NCBI GenBank assembly: GCA_000997945.1
Contig: LCCP01000006.1
Coordinates: forward strand, 1-35,496
Length of the DNA stretch: 35,496 nt
Origin: Parcubacteria group bacterium GW2011_GWC2_42_12
GTDB lineage: Bacteria > Patescibacteriota > Patescibacteriia > Patescibacteriales > GWC2-42-12
Direction of reading: 5' to 3'
This document shows positions 8,134 to 16,480 of this stretch, piece by piece. Position numbers and translations under genes: made by a program. Position 1 is the first letter of the stretch. Every line of letters starts with the position of its first letter. The notes below the pieces were generated by a model that was given only the letters and a program-made list of their open reading frames with translations, was not told the origin of the DNA and did no database searches.

Positions 8134-9315
8134 ATGAGAATCGCGCAAATCGTTTGTACTTTTCCGCCTTATCGAGGCGGAATTGGCAATAGCGTTTATA
8201 ATATTTCGGACAGGCTGGCCGATTTAGGGCATGAGGTGACGGTGTTCACGCCGGCTTACAATTATTCGGATGGGGCTAGCCAGTTTGCCGATCAGCCAGT
8301 CGACACGGAAGGTAAATTTACCGTTGAGCGCCTTAGGTCGATCGTTAAGTTTGGCAACGGGGCTCTCATACCGCAACTTTTTTTTAAATTGAATAATTTT
8401 GATATTGTGCATTTACATTATCCCTGTTACGGGGCGCTCAAAGCGGTGTTATTAAGAAAGTTATGGTCGGGCAAAAGAATGAAGCTGGTCTTGCATTATC
8501 ATATGGATAATCAGGCGACCGGTTTTAAAGGTTTTATTTTCTACCTATATAAAATTTTTATTTTGCCTATTTTCGTTCGAGCCGCGAAAATTATTACTTG
8601 CGCCTCGCTTGATTATATTAAACACTCTAATTTGGGAAAATATTACCGCCGCCGGCCGGATAAATTCAGGCAAATTTCTTTCGGCGTTAATCCCGATCAA
8701 TTCGTCATTTATCATGATAATTTAAATAAGGATCGGCAACACGGCGTTTTGTTGTTCGTGGGCGGGCTGGATCGAGCCCATTATTTTAAAGGCTTGGAGA
8801 ATTTGATCAAAGCGTTAGCCGAAGTTATTAAAAATCCCAAATTTAGCTCAACTATTTTAAATGTCGTCGGTAGCGGAGATTTATTGGGATATTACAGAAA
8901 GATTGCTCATGATTTAGGCGTGGCCAAATCAGTTTTTTTTAATGAAATGGTTAATAATAGCAAATTGGTTGATTTTTATAATTATTGCGATTGTCTGATT
9001 TTACCTTCCATCAATCAAGCCGAAGCTTTTGGTCTAGTCACGCTTGAGGCCATGGCTTGCTCCAGGCCGGTAATTACTTCCAATTTGCCCGGAGTTAGAA
9101 GCGTTTTTAAAAACGGCAAGCAGGGCTTTCTGGTAAAGCCCAACGATATTAAAGATTTGGTAAGGAAAATAACCATTATTTTAGGCGATAAAAAGCGGGC
9201 CCAGGCCATGGGGAGAGCGGGCAGGGAATTAGTGGAAAAGAAATATACCTGGGTAAGGGTTGGTAAAAAGCTTGACGCAATTTATTATCAGATAAGATTT
9301 AATCCTTTGTTGTAA
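8134..9315 (+). CDS. GT4-family glycosyltransferase
   Basis: 393 residues. The N-terminus 'IAQIVCTFPPYRGGIGNSVYN' is the glycine-rich acceptor-side loop of GT4 enzymes. The C-terminal domain has 'FVGGLDRAHYFKGLENLIKA', 'VGSGDLLGYY', and the EX7E donor motif in 'AEAFGLVTLEAMA' with 'RPVITSNLPGV'. The 'HFKGL' style and the 'RRRPDKFRQISFGVNPDQF' segment resemble mannosyl- and glucosyl-transferases of exopolysaccharide clusters. It starts 2 bp after the DUF2304 stop, with no Shine-Dalgarno sequence. A family-3 hairpin repeat follows its stop codon. Donor and acceptor specificity are unknown. Confidence 0.9.
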   Translation: MRIAQIVCTFPPYRGGIGNSVYNISDRLADLGHEVTVFTPAYNYSDGASQFADQPVDTEGKFTVERLRSIVKFGNGALIPQLFFKLNNFDIVHLHYPCYGALKAVLLRKLWSGKRMKLVLHYHMDNQATGFKGFIFYLYKIFILPIFVRAAKIITCASLDYIKHSNLGKYYRRRPDKFRQISFGVNPDQFVIYHDNLNKDRQHGVLLFVGGLDRAHYFKGLENLIKALAEVIKNPKFSSTILNVVGSGDLLGYYRKIAHDLGVAKSVFFNEMVNNSKLVDFYNYCDCLILPSINQAEAFGLVTLEAMACSRPVITSNLPGVRSVFKNGKQGFLVKPNDIKDLVRKITIILGDKKRAQAMGRAGRELVEKKYTWVRVGKKLDAIYYQIRFNPLL

Positions 9316-9316
9316 T

Positions 9317-9469
9317 CAGGACTTACGCACTTAAAAAATATTTTTCAGGGCAGTTGGCTGAAGTTAGTAATTTTCTCGTTGCGCCTACCTGCCGGCAGGC
9401 AGGGAACTCCCCCGCAAATGCGGGGTCAAACAGTCCTCACTTCAAAAATTACTAACTTCAGCCAACTGC
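9317..9469. repeat. Family-3 hairpin element, full copy
   Basis: Begins CAGGACTTACGCACTTAAAA. A perfect 25-bp inverted repeat pairs 9350-9374 (GCAGTTGGCTGAAG...) with 9445-9469. The loop carries a 20-bp palindrome (9384-9403) and a CCCCGCAAATGCGGGG mini-hairpin. A second, truncated copy is at 27435-27532. It lies between two GT4 genes and would form a large hairpin in the transcript. Confidence 0.88.
9384..9403. repeat. 20-bp palindrome nested in the family-3 element
   Basis: CCTACCTGCCGGCAGGCAGG. It is exactly the stretch missing from the other family-3 copy, which reads TTGCG|GAACTC without it (see findings). Confidence 0.85.
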
Positions 9470-9489
9470 TAATCAACCGCGTAAAGTTT

Positions 9490-10713
9490 ATGAAAATTTG
9501 TTTAATTAATAATTTATATGAGCCGTACGCCAGAGGTGGCGCGGAGAAAATCACCAAAATCATAGCTAATGGCTTGGTTAAAGCCGGCCATGAAGTTTTT
9601 ATTATAACCACCAGCCCGTATTTTAAACAATTAAAAATTACCTTCGCCAAGGATTGGCGAGGACAAGCAAATTGCCCCCCTTCGCTAGCGCTTCGGAGGA
9701 CAAGCGAATTACGAATTTATTATTTAAATAGCTTGTATCATAATCTAAATAAATATCCTAAAGTTTTGCGGTTGGTTTGGCATATTTGGAACATGTTTAA
9801 TTTTATAAATTATTTTAGAATAAAAAAAATTTTAAAAAAAGCCAAATGCGTTGCCGTGGTAACCAATAATTTAATGGGTTTGGGATTTTTAACGCCATTG
9901 GCGATCAGGAGGTTAAAAATTAAGCATATTCATCTTGTCCATGATCTTCAATTAATCCATCCTGCCGGACTCTTACTCTTTGGCCAAGAAAATATGATTA
10001 ACGGCCAGTGGGCCAGAAATTATGCCGGCTTATGCAGTCGATTGTTTGCTTCGCCTAAGGCGGTAATTTTTCCTTCTCGCTGGCTTCGCGATCGACATTT
10101 GGATAAGATATTTTTTATTAAATCAAAAAGAATAGTTTTGCCCAATCCGGTCGCGCCAGCGCTCGCGGTGGCGGCGTTAAAAGACAATGAAATTTTTAAA
10201 TTTTTATATTTAGGCCAAATAGAAAAACATAAAGGCCTGAATTTATTGATTCAGGCCTATAAGAGAATAAGAGAAAAATTTCCGCGAACCGAGTTAATTA
10301 TAGCCGGTGTCGGTTCAGGGCTGGAACAGGTTAAGATTGAAGCCGGACGAGATAATAGTATTAAATTTTTAGGCCGCCAAGATGAAGCGCAAGTTAATAA
10401 GCTTTTGTCTGTCTGCCAGAGCTTGGTTGTGCCGACTCTCTGCTATGAAAATTGTCCGACCGTTATATTGGAAGCTTTTAGCGCCGGCTTGCCGGTTTTA
10501 GCTGCCGATTTGGGCGGGATTAGCGAGCTCTTGGGTGAAAATACTGCCGGCTTGTTATTCAGGCCAGGTAATGTGGCGGATTTGGCTGACAAAATGTCTT
10601 GGGCCATAGAATGTCCAAGTGATTTGACCGAGTTAGCCAGGGTGGGCAAGGAGAAGGTTAAGCAATATAGTGTGGAAAATTATATTAAAGAGTTGGAGGG
10701 GTTGATTAATTAA
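9490..10713 (+). CDS. GT4-family glycosyltransferase
   Basis: 407 residues from ATG 9490 (MKICLINNLYEPYARGGAEK). The longer frame from 9379 translates the upstream repeat (RLPAGRQG...) and is rejected as the start. The N-domain has the Gly-rich loop 'ARGGAEKITKI'. The C-domain has 'FLYLGQIEKHKGLNLLIQAY', 'IIAGVGSG' and the EX7E motif in 'CYENCPTVILEAFSAG'. An odd stretch at nt ~9648-9716 (RGQANCPPSLALRRTSEL) looks like a translated repeat rather than family sequence. It ends convergently 34 bp before the next, minus-strand gene; no terminator is visible between them. Confidence 0.88.
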   Translation: MKICLINNLYEPYARGGAEKITKIIANGLVKAGHEVFIITTSPYFKQLKITFAKDWRGQANCPPSLALRRTSELRIYYLNSLYHNLNKYPKVLRLVWHIWNMFNFINYFRIKKILKKAKCVAVVTNNLMGLGFLTPLAIRRLKIKHIHLVHDLQLIHPAGLLLFGQENMINGQWARNYAGLCSRLFASPKAVIFPSRWLRDRHLDKIFFIKSKRIVLPNPVAPALAVAALKDNEIFKFLYLGQIEKHKGLNLLIQAYKRIREKFPRTELIIAGVGSGLEQVKIEAGRDNSIKFLGRQDEAQVNKLLSVCQSLVVPTLCYENCPTVILEAFSAGLPVLAADLGGISELLGENTAGLLFRPGNVADLADKMSWAIECPSDLTELARVGKEKVKQYSVENYIKELEGLIN

Positions 10714-10747
10714 CCTTCGTCCGGCTTCTTGATAAGTTCTGTTAAGT

Positions 10748-12673
10748 TTATTTTCTTTCATATTTAAACACATACACCTCGCCATTATCAATTTCCTCAA
10801 AGCTCGAGGCCGAGAGCTTGGCTTGGTCCAGAATTTTTTTAAACGCCCACCAGTATTTATTTAAAACGAAGTAGCCCTGGCTAACGCCGGCTAAATCCAT
10901 GGCCGCTAGCATAGTTTCGCGGTCAGGTTTTTTATAAACCATATTCAGATAAGATTGATAGAGCGGGGAGCTGGTCGGAATCGGGTAGTAAAATAATTGG
11001 CCGCCGCCGTAGTATTTTTTAAAGCCGAATTGGCTTAAAGCGGCGGCGCTTACTTGCTGATTGGCTAAAACTATAAAATCAGTTTTGGCATTGGTATTTA
11101 TCCAGTTGACAGCTTTAATGTCAGCCCGGGAAACCGAATAGCCATGCGAGTTAAAATAATTATCATAGCGCGGGTAAGTTATATATAGAGAGGCGCTGAT
11201 AAAAATCGTTAAGAACGTCGCCCAGCTTAATTTAATTATAATATTTTGCGCCAATATTTTTTCTAACAGCGCGTAGATCGAGATGATTATGAACGGCAAG
11301 AGAAACAGGCAGGCGATCAGTAAAACTCTGGCCGGATAATCGCTTCTCTCATAGTTTATTAAGAAAGCGAATGGTATTTTAGCGGTAATTAAATATGATA
11401 TGAATAAAGAAATAGAGAGCGTAAAATAGAGCCAGAAAATCTTGCATTGCTCTTGATGTTTAAGCGCGATAAAAATTCCGCTTAAAGCCAGCAGGGTGAA
11501 AATAAATTTTAAATTAAAGCCATAGAGATAGACGAAATTTAAAATAAAATTTTCTTGGCCAGGAATTTTTAAGACCCATTGGCTGACGTTTTGAGCTAAA
11601 GCGCCGCTCATAGCGGCCGCTGACAACTGCCGGTTTAAAAAATAAAAGGCCGCCGGCAAGATAAAAATGGCAATTAAAATTAACGGGGGATATAAATATT
11701 TTTTTATTTTAGTTTTATCGCTATGGTAAACGGCCAAGAATAAGCAAAAGAGCAGGGCCGGCAAGCCGGCGATGGGCTGAATGATAAGCGCGGTTAGGGA
11801 TAAAAGTAAAATTATAAAAAAATCATAAAAACTTTGGCAAATCAAACCGAGCAAGATGATTATGATCAATAGAAAATAAGCTAAATTTTGCGGCGTAGTG
11901 ATAATTAAAAAAGGAAAAGTTAAAGCCAGTAAGGATAAGATTACCGTTAAATTAAGCCGCTCTTCGTTAAACCAGGCCGTCAGTACGCGCCAGAGAGTAA
12001 GCGGCAGGAAAACCGCGGCCGCTACCGGCAGAAGCAATCTGTCCAGCCAAGCCAAGGGCAGGGCGGTAATTTTATGGAGAATTACCACTAAAGCATACTG
12101 CCCGAGATAATAAAACGGCTTGGGCTCGACCGCGCCGATTTTATCAATTAAGTTTTCCGTGGCCAGATGGATGAAAGAATCATAACCATAACCCAGCCGA
12201 TAGACGATTAAAGCGACGGCTAGAGATAAAAAGTAATGGCCGATTAAGAGCGGCAAAGCCAAGCGGCCGTTAGAGATGATATTAGCGATTAAACAGAGAG
12301 TTGCTAAACTATAAATTGTAAAAAAATATTTTGGCACGATTTGCCAAGGCGAAATTATGGCATTGGCCGCCTGGTGGCCGAGCAGAATATAAAAAGCGGT
12401 GCAGAGGAGCAAGAGATAAGCGGCGCCGAGCAGGAGATTAATTGCTTGAAGCTTAGGATCAGGATTTTTTGCTTCAGACTGGCATTCGATTTTTTTATTT
12501 GCTTGAAAGCTAAAATACTGTATAATGATAAAGGAAATAATCGCTAAGGTTAAACTAATTGCCACGCCTAGATTATTAAGAGAATAAAAATGATAAACCA
12601 GGCCGCCAAATAGGGCAATCAGGCAGATAAATATTAGCAGTGAATTCGCGATATGTAGCAATCTATCGTACAT
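10748..12673 (-). CDS. Polytopic membrane protein, probable GT-C-type glycosyltransferase
   Basis: 641 residues with about 13-14 predicted transmembrane helices up to ~residue 510, then a ~130-residue soluble C-terminal domain (WINTNAKTDFIVLANQQVSA ... SFEEIDNGEVYVFKYERK). An early extracytoplasmic loop has 'GYGYDSFIHLATENL', where an acidic residue sits as in GT-C enzymes, and 'YLGQYALVVILHKIT' follows. The layout resembles PMT/ArnT-like or DUF6541-like proteins, but no signature is decisive. It is on the opposite strand to its neighbours and divergent from the methyltransferase at 12854, with a family-2 repeat between them. It is probably part of the glycan cluster. Function is inferred only from topology and location. 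Confidence 0.72.
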   Translation of the reverse strand: MYDRLLHIANSLLIFICLIALFGGLVYHFYSLNNLGVAISLTLAIISFIIIQYFSFQANKKIECQSEAKNPDPKLQAINLLLGAAYLLLLCTAFYILLGHQAANAIISPWQIVPKYFFTIYSLATLCLIANIISNGRLALPLLIGHYFLSLAVALIVYRLGYGYDSFIHLATENLIDKIGAVEPKPFYYLGQYALVVILHKITALPLAWLDRLLLPVAAAVFLPLTLWRVLTAWFNEERLNLTVILSLLALTFPFLIITTPQNLAYFLLIIIILLGLICQSFYDFFIILLLSLTALIIQPIAGLPALLFCLFLAVYHSDKTKIKKYLYPPLILIAIFILPAAFYFLNRQLSAAAMSGALAQNVSQWVLKIPGQENFILNFVYLYGFNLKFIFTLLALSGIFIALKHQEQCKIFWLYFTLSISLFISYLITAKIPFAFLINYERSDYPARVLLIACLFLLPFIIISIYALLEKILAQNIIIKLSWATFLTIFISASLYITYPRYDNYFNSHGYSVSRADIKAVNWINTNAKTDFIVLANQQVSAAALSQFGFKKYYGGGQLFYYPIPTSSPLYQSYLNMVYKKPDRETMLAAMDLAGVSQGYFVLNKYWWAFKKILDQAKLSASSFEEIDNGEVYVFKYERK

Positions 12674-12685
12674 TGTTGTCTGATC

Positions 12686-12826
12686 TTTGGGTAAAGGCGT
12701 TGGTTTTTCGCTTAAGATGAAATTTGGGCGATTTTTGAAGAAATCGCTACAATTTCATTCCGATCGGTTGTTTCGGCTCCGAGGAAAGCACCGAGGCGCC
12801 GCTCAAAACCAACGCCTTTACCCAAA
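12686..12826. repeat. Family-2 GTAG-hairpin element, copy E
   Basis: The outer arms are a perfect 22-bp inverted repeat (12686-12707 starting TTTGGGTAAAGGCG; 12805-12826). Inside is GAAATTTGGG, a hairpin CGATTT...AAATCG, then CTACAATTTC. On the minus strand this reads GTAG, hairpin, CCCAAATTTC. It fills the gap between two divergent genes (10748-12673 minus; 12854 plus). Confidence 0.85.
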
Positions 12827-12853
12827 CTTAACATTACTATTTTACCACATCTT

Positions 12854-13390
12854 ATGATAATTTTCATTATAGTTTACAGTTTAAGTTTAATTTTTATATT
12901 ATCCGTTATTGTCTGCTGTATTAATATAGTTTTTTCAGTTTTGTCGTTTGCCCCCTGGGTACCGAGCCGCAGCCGCGATTTAAGCAGAATTTTTAAATTA
13001 GCCGACTTGCAAGATGGCCAAATTTTTTATGATTTGGGCTGCGGCGACGGTAAAATTGTTATCTACGCGAGCGATCATTATAAGGCCCTAGCCATCGGCC
13101 TAGAGATATTTTGGCCATTATATTTAATTTGCCGGCTTAGGCAGGTTTTTAAACCGAACGCCAAATTTAAATTTAAGAATTTATTTAAAGAAGATTTGTC
13201 GTCGGCGGATGTGGTTTATTTTTTTGGCATACCCAAGACGGTCAATGGAAAATTAGCCGTTAAATTAAAACAAGAATTAAAACCCGGGGCTAAAGCAATC
13301 TCTTATTCCTTTAAACTTAATGATTGGACGCCGAAGATTATTGATAAGCCGACTAAGAATGATTTACCGATCTATTTGTATGAAGTTTAA
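12854..13390 (+). CDS. Membrane-anchored class I SAM-dependent methyltransferase
   Basis: 178 residues. Residues ~1-32 are a hydrophobic N-terminal helix. A Rossmann-type methyltransferase domain follows: motif I 'YDLGCGDGKIVIYA' (~residues 60-73), an acidic motif II 'AIGLEIFW', and 'DVVYFFGIPKTV' in the motif IV region. It is short for the family and keeps only the SAM-binding core. The substrate is unknown; a glycan or lipid is possible given the neighbours. It overlaps the start of the GT39-type gene by 11 bp, so the two are probably translationally coupled. No Shine-Dalgarno sequence. Confidence 0.8.
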   Translation: MIIFIIVYSLSLIFILSVIVCCINIVFSVLSFAPWVPSRSRDLSRIFKLADLQDGQIFYDLGCGDGKIVIYASDHYKALAIGLEIFWPLYLICRLRQVFKPNAKFKFKNLFKEDLSSADVVYFFGIPKTVNGKLAVKLKQELKPGAKAISYSFKLNDWTPKIIDKPTKNDLPIYLYEV

Positions 13391-15137
13391 TTTGCCCGCC
13401 GAAGTTAAAAATTGGTTTAAAAAATACTGGCAGTGGATTATTTTAATAATCGTGGCAGCGAGTTTTTTTATCGGTACCGCGAGTTATAATTATTACGCGC
13501 AGCCGGATGGCTTTATAAAATGGGGGTCGCCGGATGAATCGTCAAATTATAATTTTACTAAACTTTACGCCCAGGAGGGGCGGCTTGAGTTTTTTGAAAA
13601 GTATAATCTTCTGTCGGCCGATATCATGCATCCCAGGAGCTACCGGAGCGATCAAGGCACGATTAAGCCGGTAAGTTTTCTCGGCCTGATTTTGATTTAC
13701 GGTACCATCGCCGGTTTAACTGGCTATAAAATTATTCCATTTCTCACGCCGTTTTTCGCGGCCATCGGCCTGATTTTTTATTTTCTTTTAATTAAGGAAG
13801 TTTTTGGCAGACGCAATGCCTTGATTTCCGCGATTTTCGCGGCCTGTTTGCCGCCGCTGATTTATTATAGCGCCCGCAGCATGTTTCATAATGTGCTGTT
13901 TGTGGTTTTACTTATGATTAGCTGGTATTTCGCCGTCATTATGGCGAGAAATAAAAAATCGTCGCTGGATATTGCTACGGTCAAGTTTAAAATTTTAAAA
14001 TTCTGGCCCGACGTTTACGCCGCTTTAGCCGGAATATTCTTGGGTTTGGCGGTGATCGTCCGATCGGCCGAGCTGATTTGGCTTATGCCAGGCTGGCTGG
14101 CTCTCTGGCTATTTAATATTAAAAAAGTTGGTTTGATAAAATTATTGATTTTTTTGGCTTTTTTGTCCGTTTCTATTTTACCGGCCTTATTCTGGAATCA
14201 GATACTTTACGGGTCTTATTGGCGCGGCGGTTACGATGAAATGAACCAATCAATTTTAAATATCGCCGGCGCCGGCCAAGCCATTGTGACATCCGGTCTG
14301 ATAAAGACCGGCATCGTTAAAGATAATTTAATCCAAATAAAAAATAATCTTTTTCATTTCGGTTTTTCGCCGAGCCAGAGTTTTAGAATGCTTTATTTTT
14401 ATTTCGCGGCCATGTTTTATTGGTTATTTTGGCCGGCTTTGTTCGGCTTTCTCTGGCTCTTAAGAAGAATTAAAAAATGGCAGAGACGCCATTTTTGCTA
14501 TTTTACGGTTTACGCGATTATTTTTTTTATTTTATTATTTTATTATGGCAGTTGGGATTTTCATGATAATCCGGACCCGCGGAGCCACACCATCGGCAAT
14601 TCCTATACTCGCTATTGGCTGCCGATTTATTTGGGCGCCATACCTCTGGCGAGTTTTTTTCTAATAAAATTAGCCAATCTTTTCCGCCAGAAAGTTTTAA
14701 TTAACGGTTGCCGTGTTTTAATGATAGCCATAGTTTTGGTTATTTCCCTGCAGTTCGTTTTATTCGGCAGCGCCGAAGGCTTAGTTCAATCGGTGAAGAA
14801 GCAATTGGCTTCGCGCCAGGATTATAACCGAATACTTAGCTTAACTGAACCGCGATCAGTTGTTATAACTCAATATCATGACAAGCTGCTATTCCCGGAA
14901 AGAAAGGTAATTGTCGGCTTGTTTAATGACGAGGAGATGATCAGACAGTATGCCATTCTAATTAAGTATTTGTCGGTCTATTATTATAATTTTACTTTTC
15001 CGGAAAAAGATTATAATTATTTAAATGAAAAAAGATTGGCTAAGTTTAATTTAAAAATAGAGATTGTGGAAAAAGTGGCCAAAGATTTTACATTGTATAG
15101 ATTAGCGCCAGTTATTCCTGCGCAGTCGGAGAATTAA
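13380..15137 (+). CDS. GT39/PMT-family membrane glycosyltransferase
   Basis: 585 residues from ATG 13380 (MKFNLPAEVKNWFKKY). The earlier in-frame ATG at 13320 lies deep in the methyltransferase gene. About 10-12 transmembrane helices follow. The first external loop contains 'WGSPDESSNYNFTKLYAQEG', where the D-E pair matches the catalytic acid of GT-C/ArnT-like enzymes. 'GTIKPVSFLGLILIYG', 'RRNALISAIFAACLPPLIYYSAR' and 'RYWLPIYLGAIPLASFF' follow the PMT_2 layout. Such enzymes use a polyprenyl-phosphate sugar outside the membrane to glycosylate protein or lipid. The GT2 at 7127 could make the donor (inference). It is flanked by family-2 repeats on the far side of the methyltransferase and just after its stop. 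Confidence 0.85.
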   Translation: MKFNLPAEVKNWFKKYWQWIILIIVAASFFIGTASYNYYAQPDGFIKWGSPDESSNYNFTKLYAQEGRLEFFEKYNLLSADIMHPRSYRSDQGTIKPVSFLGLILIYGTIAGLTGYKIIPFLTPFFAAIGLIFYFLLIKEVFGRRNALISAIFAACLPPLIYYSARSMFHNVLFVVLLMISWYFAVIMARNKKSSLDIATVKFKILKFWPDVYAALAGIFLGLAVIVRSAELIWLMPGWLALWLFNIKKVGLIKLLIFLAFLSVSILPALFWNQILYGSYWRGGYDEMNQSILNIAGAGQAIVTSGLIKTGIVKDNLIQIKNNLFHFGFSPSQSFRMLYFYFAAMFYWLFWPALFGFLWLLRRIKKWQRRHFCYFTVYAIIFFILLFYYGSWDFHDNPDPRSHTIGNSYTRYWLPIYLGAIPLASFFLIKLANLFRQKVLINGCRVLMIAIVLVISLQFVLFGSAEGLVQSVKKQLASRQDYNRILSLTEPRSVVITQYHDKLLFPERKVIVGLFNDEEMIRQYAILIKYLSVYYYNFTFPEKDYNYLNEKRLAKFNLKIEIVEKVAKDFTLYRLAPVIPAQSEN

Positions 15138-15138
15138 A

Positions 15139-15298
15139 GTCGAACAAAGATGTTGGTTTCTCGCTTAGACGAAATTTGGGTATTTTTCTTAAAATTATTC
15201 AATCGGTAAAGACCGAAATAGAAATTAGTGAAATTGAATAATTTTAAGAAAAATTACTACAATTTCGTATGCGCTTAAAACCAACATCTTCGTTCGAC
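15139..15298. repeat. Family-2 GTAG-hairpin element, copy F
   Basis: Outer arms 15139-15159 and 15278-15298 are 21 bp with one mismatch. The inner part pairs ATTTTTCTTAAAATTATTC with its complement near 15235-15255. The GAAATTTGGG ... CTACAATTTC frame of copy E is conserved around a different stem. The element starts 1 bp after the GT39 stop and ends 10 bp before the next start. Confidence 0.85.
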
Positions 15299-15308
15299 CA
15301 AACTAAAT

Positions 15309-16463
15309 ATGAAAAATAATAAAAAAATTAACCGCATCGGCATTGATGCCCGTTTTTACGGCCCAATCGGCAAGGGTTTGGGCAGGTATATCCAGGAGAT
15401 TGTTGATAATATAGTAAAATTAGATCAGGTCAGCGAGTATGTGGTATTTTTGCGGCGGGAAAATTTTTCTAGTTTTAAAAGCGATAATCTTAAGGTGAAA
15501 AAAATTTTAGCGGACATAAAATGGTATGGCCTCGCCGAGCAAATTTTATTGCCGTTCCTCATCTCTCGCCAGCGCTTGAATTTAATGCATTTTCCTCATT
15601 TTAACGTGCCGATTTTCTGTCCGGTGAAATTCGTCGTAACGATCCATGATTTAATATTAATAAAATTTCCCACCCAGCGCGCCACGACTTTAGCGCCGGT
15701 AATCTATAAAATAAAAAACTTTTTTTATAAAATTGTCATCGCCCTCGCGATTAAGCGGGCGCGCCAGGTTTTAGCCGTGTCCGAATATACTAAGCAAGAA
15801 ATCGTTAGGCAATTCAAAATAAAGCCGGAGAAAGTTATGGTTACTTACGAGGGCGTGGCCGATCTGGCTCGCGACAAAATCAACGATCATCAGCCGGAGG
15901 ATATTTTAAAAAAATATCATATCGCCGAGCCATATCTGCTCTATGTCGGCAACGCCTATCCCCATAAAAACCTAGGAGGTTTGATTAAAGTTTTTTCGCT
16001 GATTAACGGGCAGCAGAGAAATTTGCAATTGGTTTTAGTGGGCAAAGAAGATTACTTTTATCGCCGCTTAAAACCGCCGGTCGCGAATTTTAACGGAGCG
16101 ATAATTTTCCCCGGCTATGTTCCCGACGGCGATTTAAAAATTTTGTACGCTCGCGCTCGCGCCTATATTTTCCCCTCGCTTTACGAGGGTTTTGGCTTGC
16201 CGGCGCTGGAGGCTATGGCTTATGGCTTGCCCGTAGTCAGCTCCAATAAAACCAGCTTGCCGGAAATTCTGGGTTCGGCCGCGGTTTATTTTAATCCGGA
16301 AAATAAAGCGGAGATGAAAGCCAAAATAGAATTGATAATCAGCGATGAAAATCTGCGCCGCGAGATGATAAATAGGGGATATCTACAAATAAAAAAGTAC
16401 AGCTGGAGCGAATGCGCGCGCCAAACCCTAGAAGTTTATAATAAAATTTTGAAAAAATTATAA
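15309..16463 (+). CDS. GT4-family glycosyltransferase
   Basis: 384 residues. The N-terminus 'IGIDARFYGPIGKGLGRYIQE' is typical of the mannosyltransferase-like GT4 branch. 'VTIHDLILIKFP', 'AVSEYTKQEIVRQF', 'LLYVGNAYPHKNLGGLIKVF' and the EX7E motif in 'YEGFGLPALEAMAYG' follow in the usual order. It resembles the GT4 at 2182 in layout. It should extend the surface glycan on the inner membrane face. The start has no Shine-Dalgarno sequence and lies 10 bp after a family-2 repeat. The tRNA synthetase gene begins 17 bp downstream, so the two may be co-transcribed. Confidence 0.92.
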   Translation: MKNNKKINRIGIDARFYGPIGKGLGRYIQEIVDNIVKLDQVSEYVVFLRRENFSSFKSDNLKVKKILADIKWYGLAEQILLPFLISRQRLNLMHFPHFNVPIFCPVKFVVTIHDLILIKFPTQRATTLAPVIYKIKNFFYKIVIALAIKRARQVLAVSEYTKQEIVRQFKIKPEKVMVTYEGVADLARDKINDHQPEDILKKYHIAEPYLLYVGNAYPHKNLGGLIKVFSLINGQQRNLQLVLVGKEDYFYRRLKPPVANFNGAIIFPGYVPDGDLKILYARARAYIFPSLYEGFGLPALEAMAYGLPVVSSNKTSLPEILGSAAVYFNPENKAEMKAKIELIISDENLRREMINRGYLQIKKYSWSECARQTLEVYNKILKKL

Positions 16464-16480
16464 TTTATTAGCAACATATC

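Noticed and set aside
9379-9489. N-terminal extension RLPAGRQG... of the GT4 at 9490
   Set aside because: It is repeat sequence; GT4 homology begins at MKICLINN.
12455-12500. Repeat-derived peptide (SEAKNPD) in the membrane protein
   Set aside because: Resemblance to known repeat-encoded SEAKN peptides is too short to support without other copies here.
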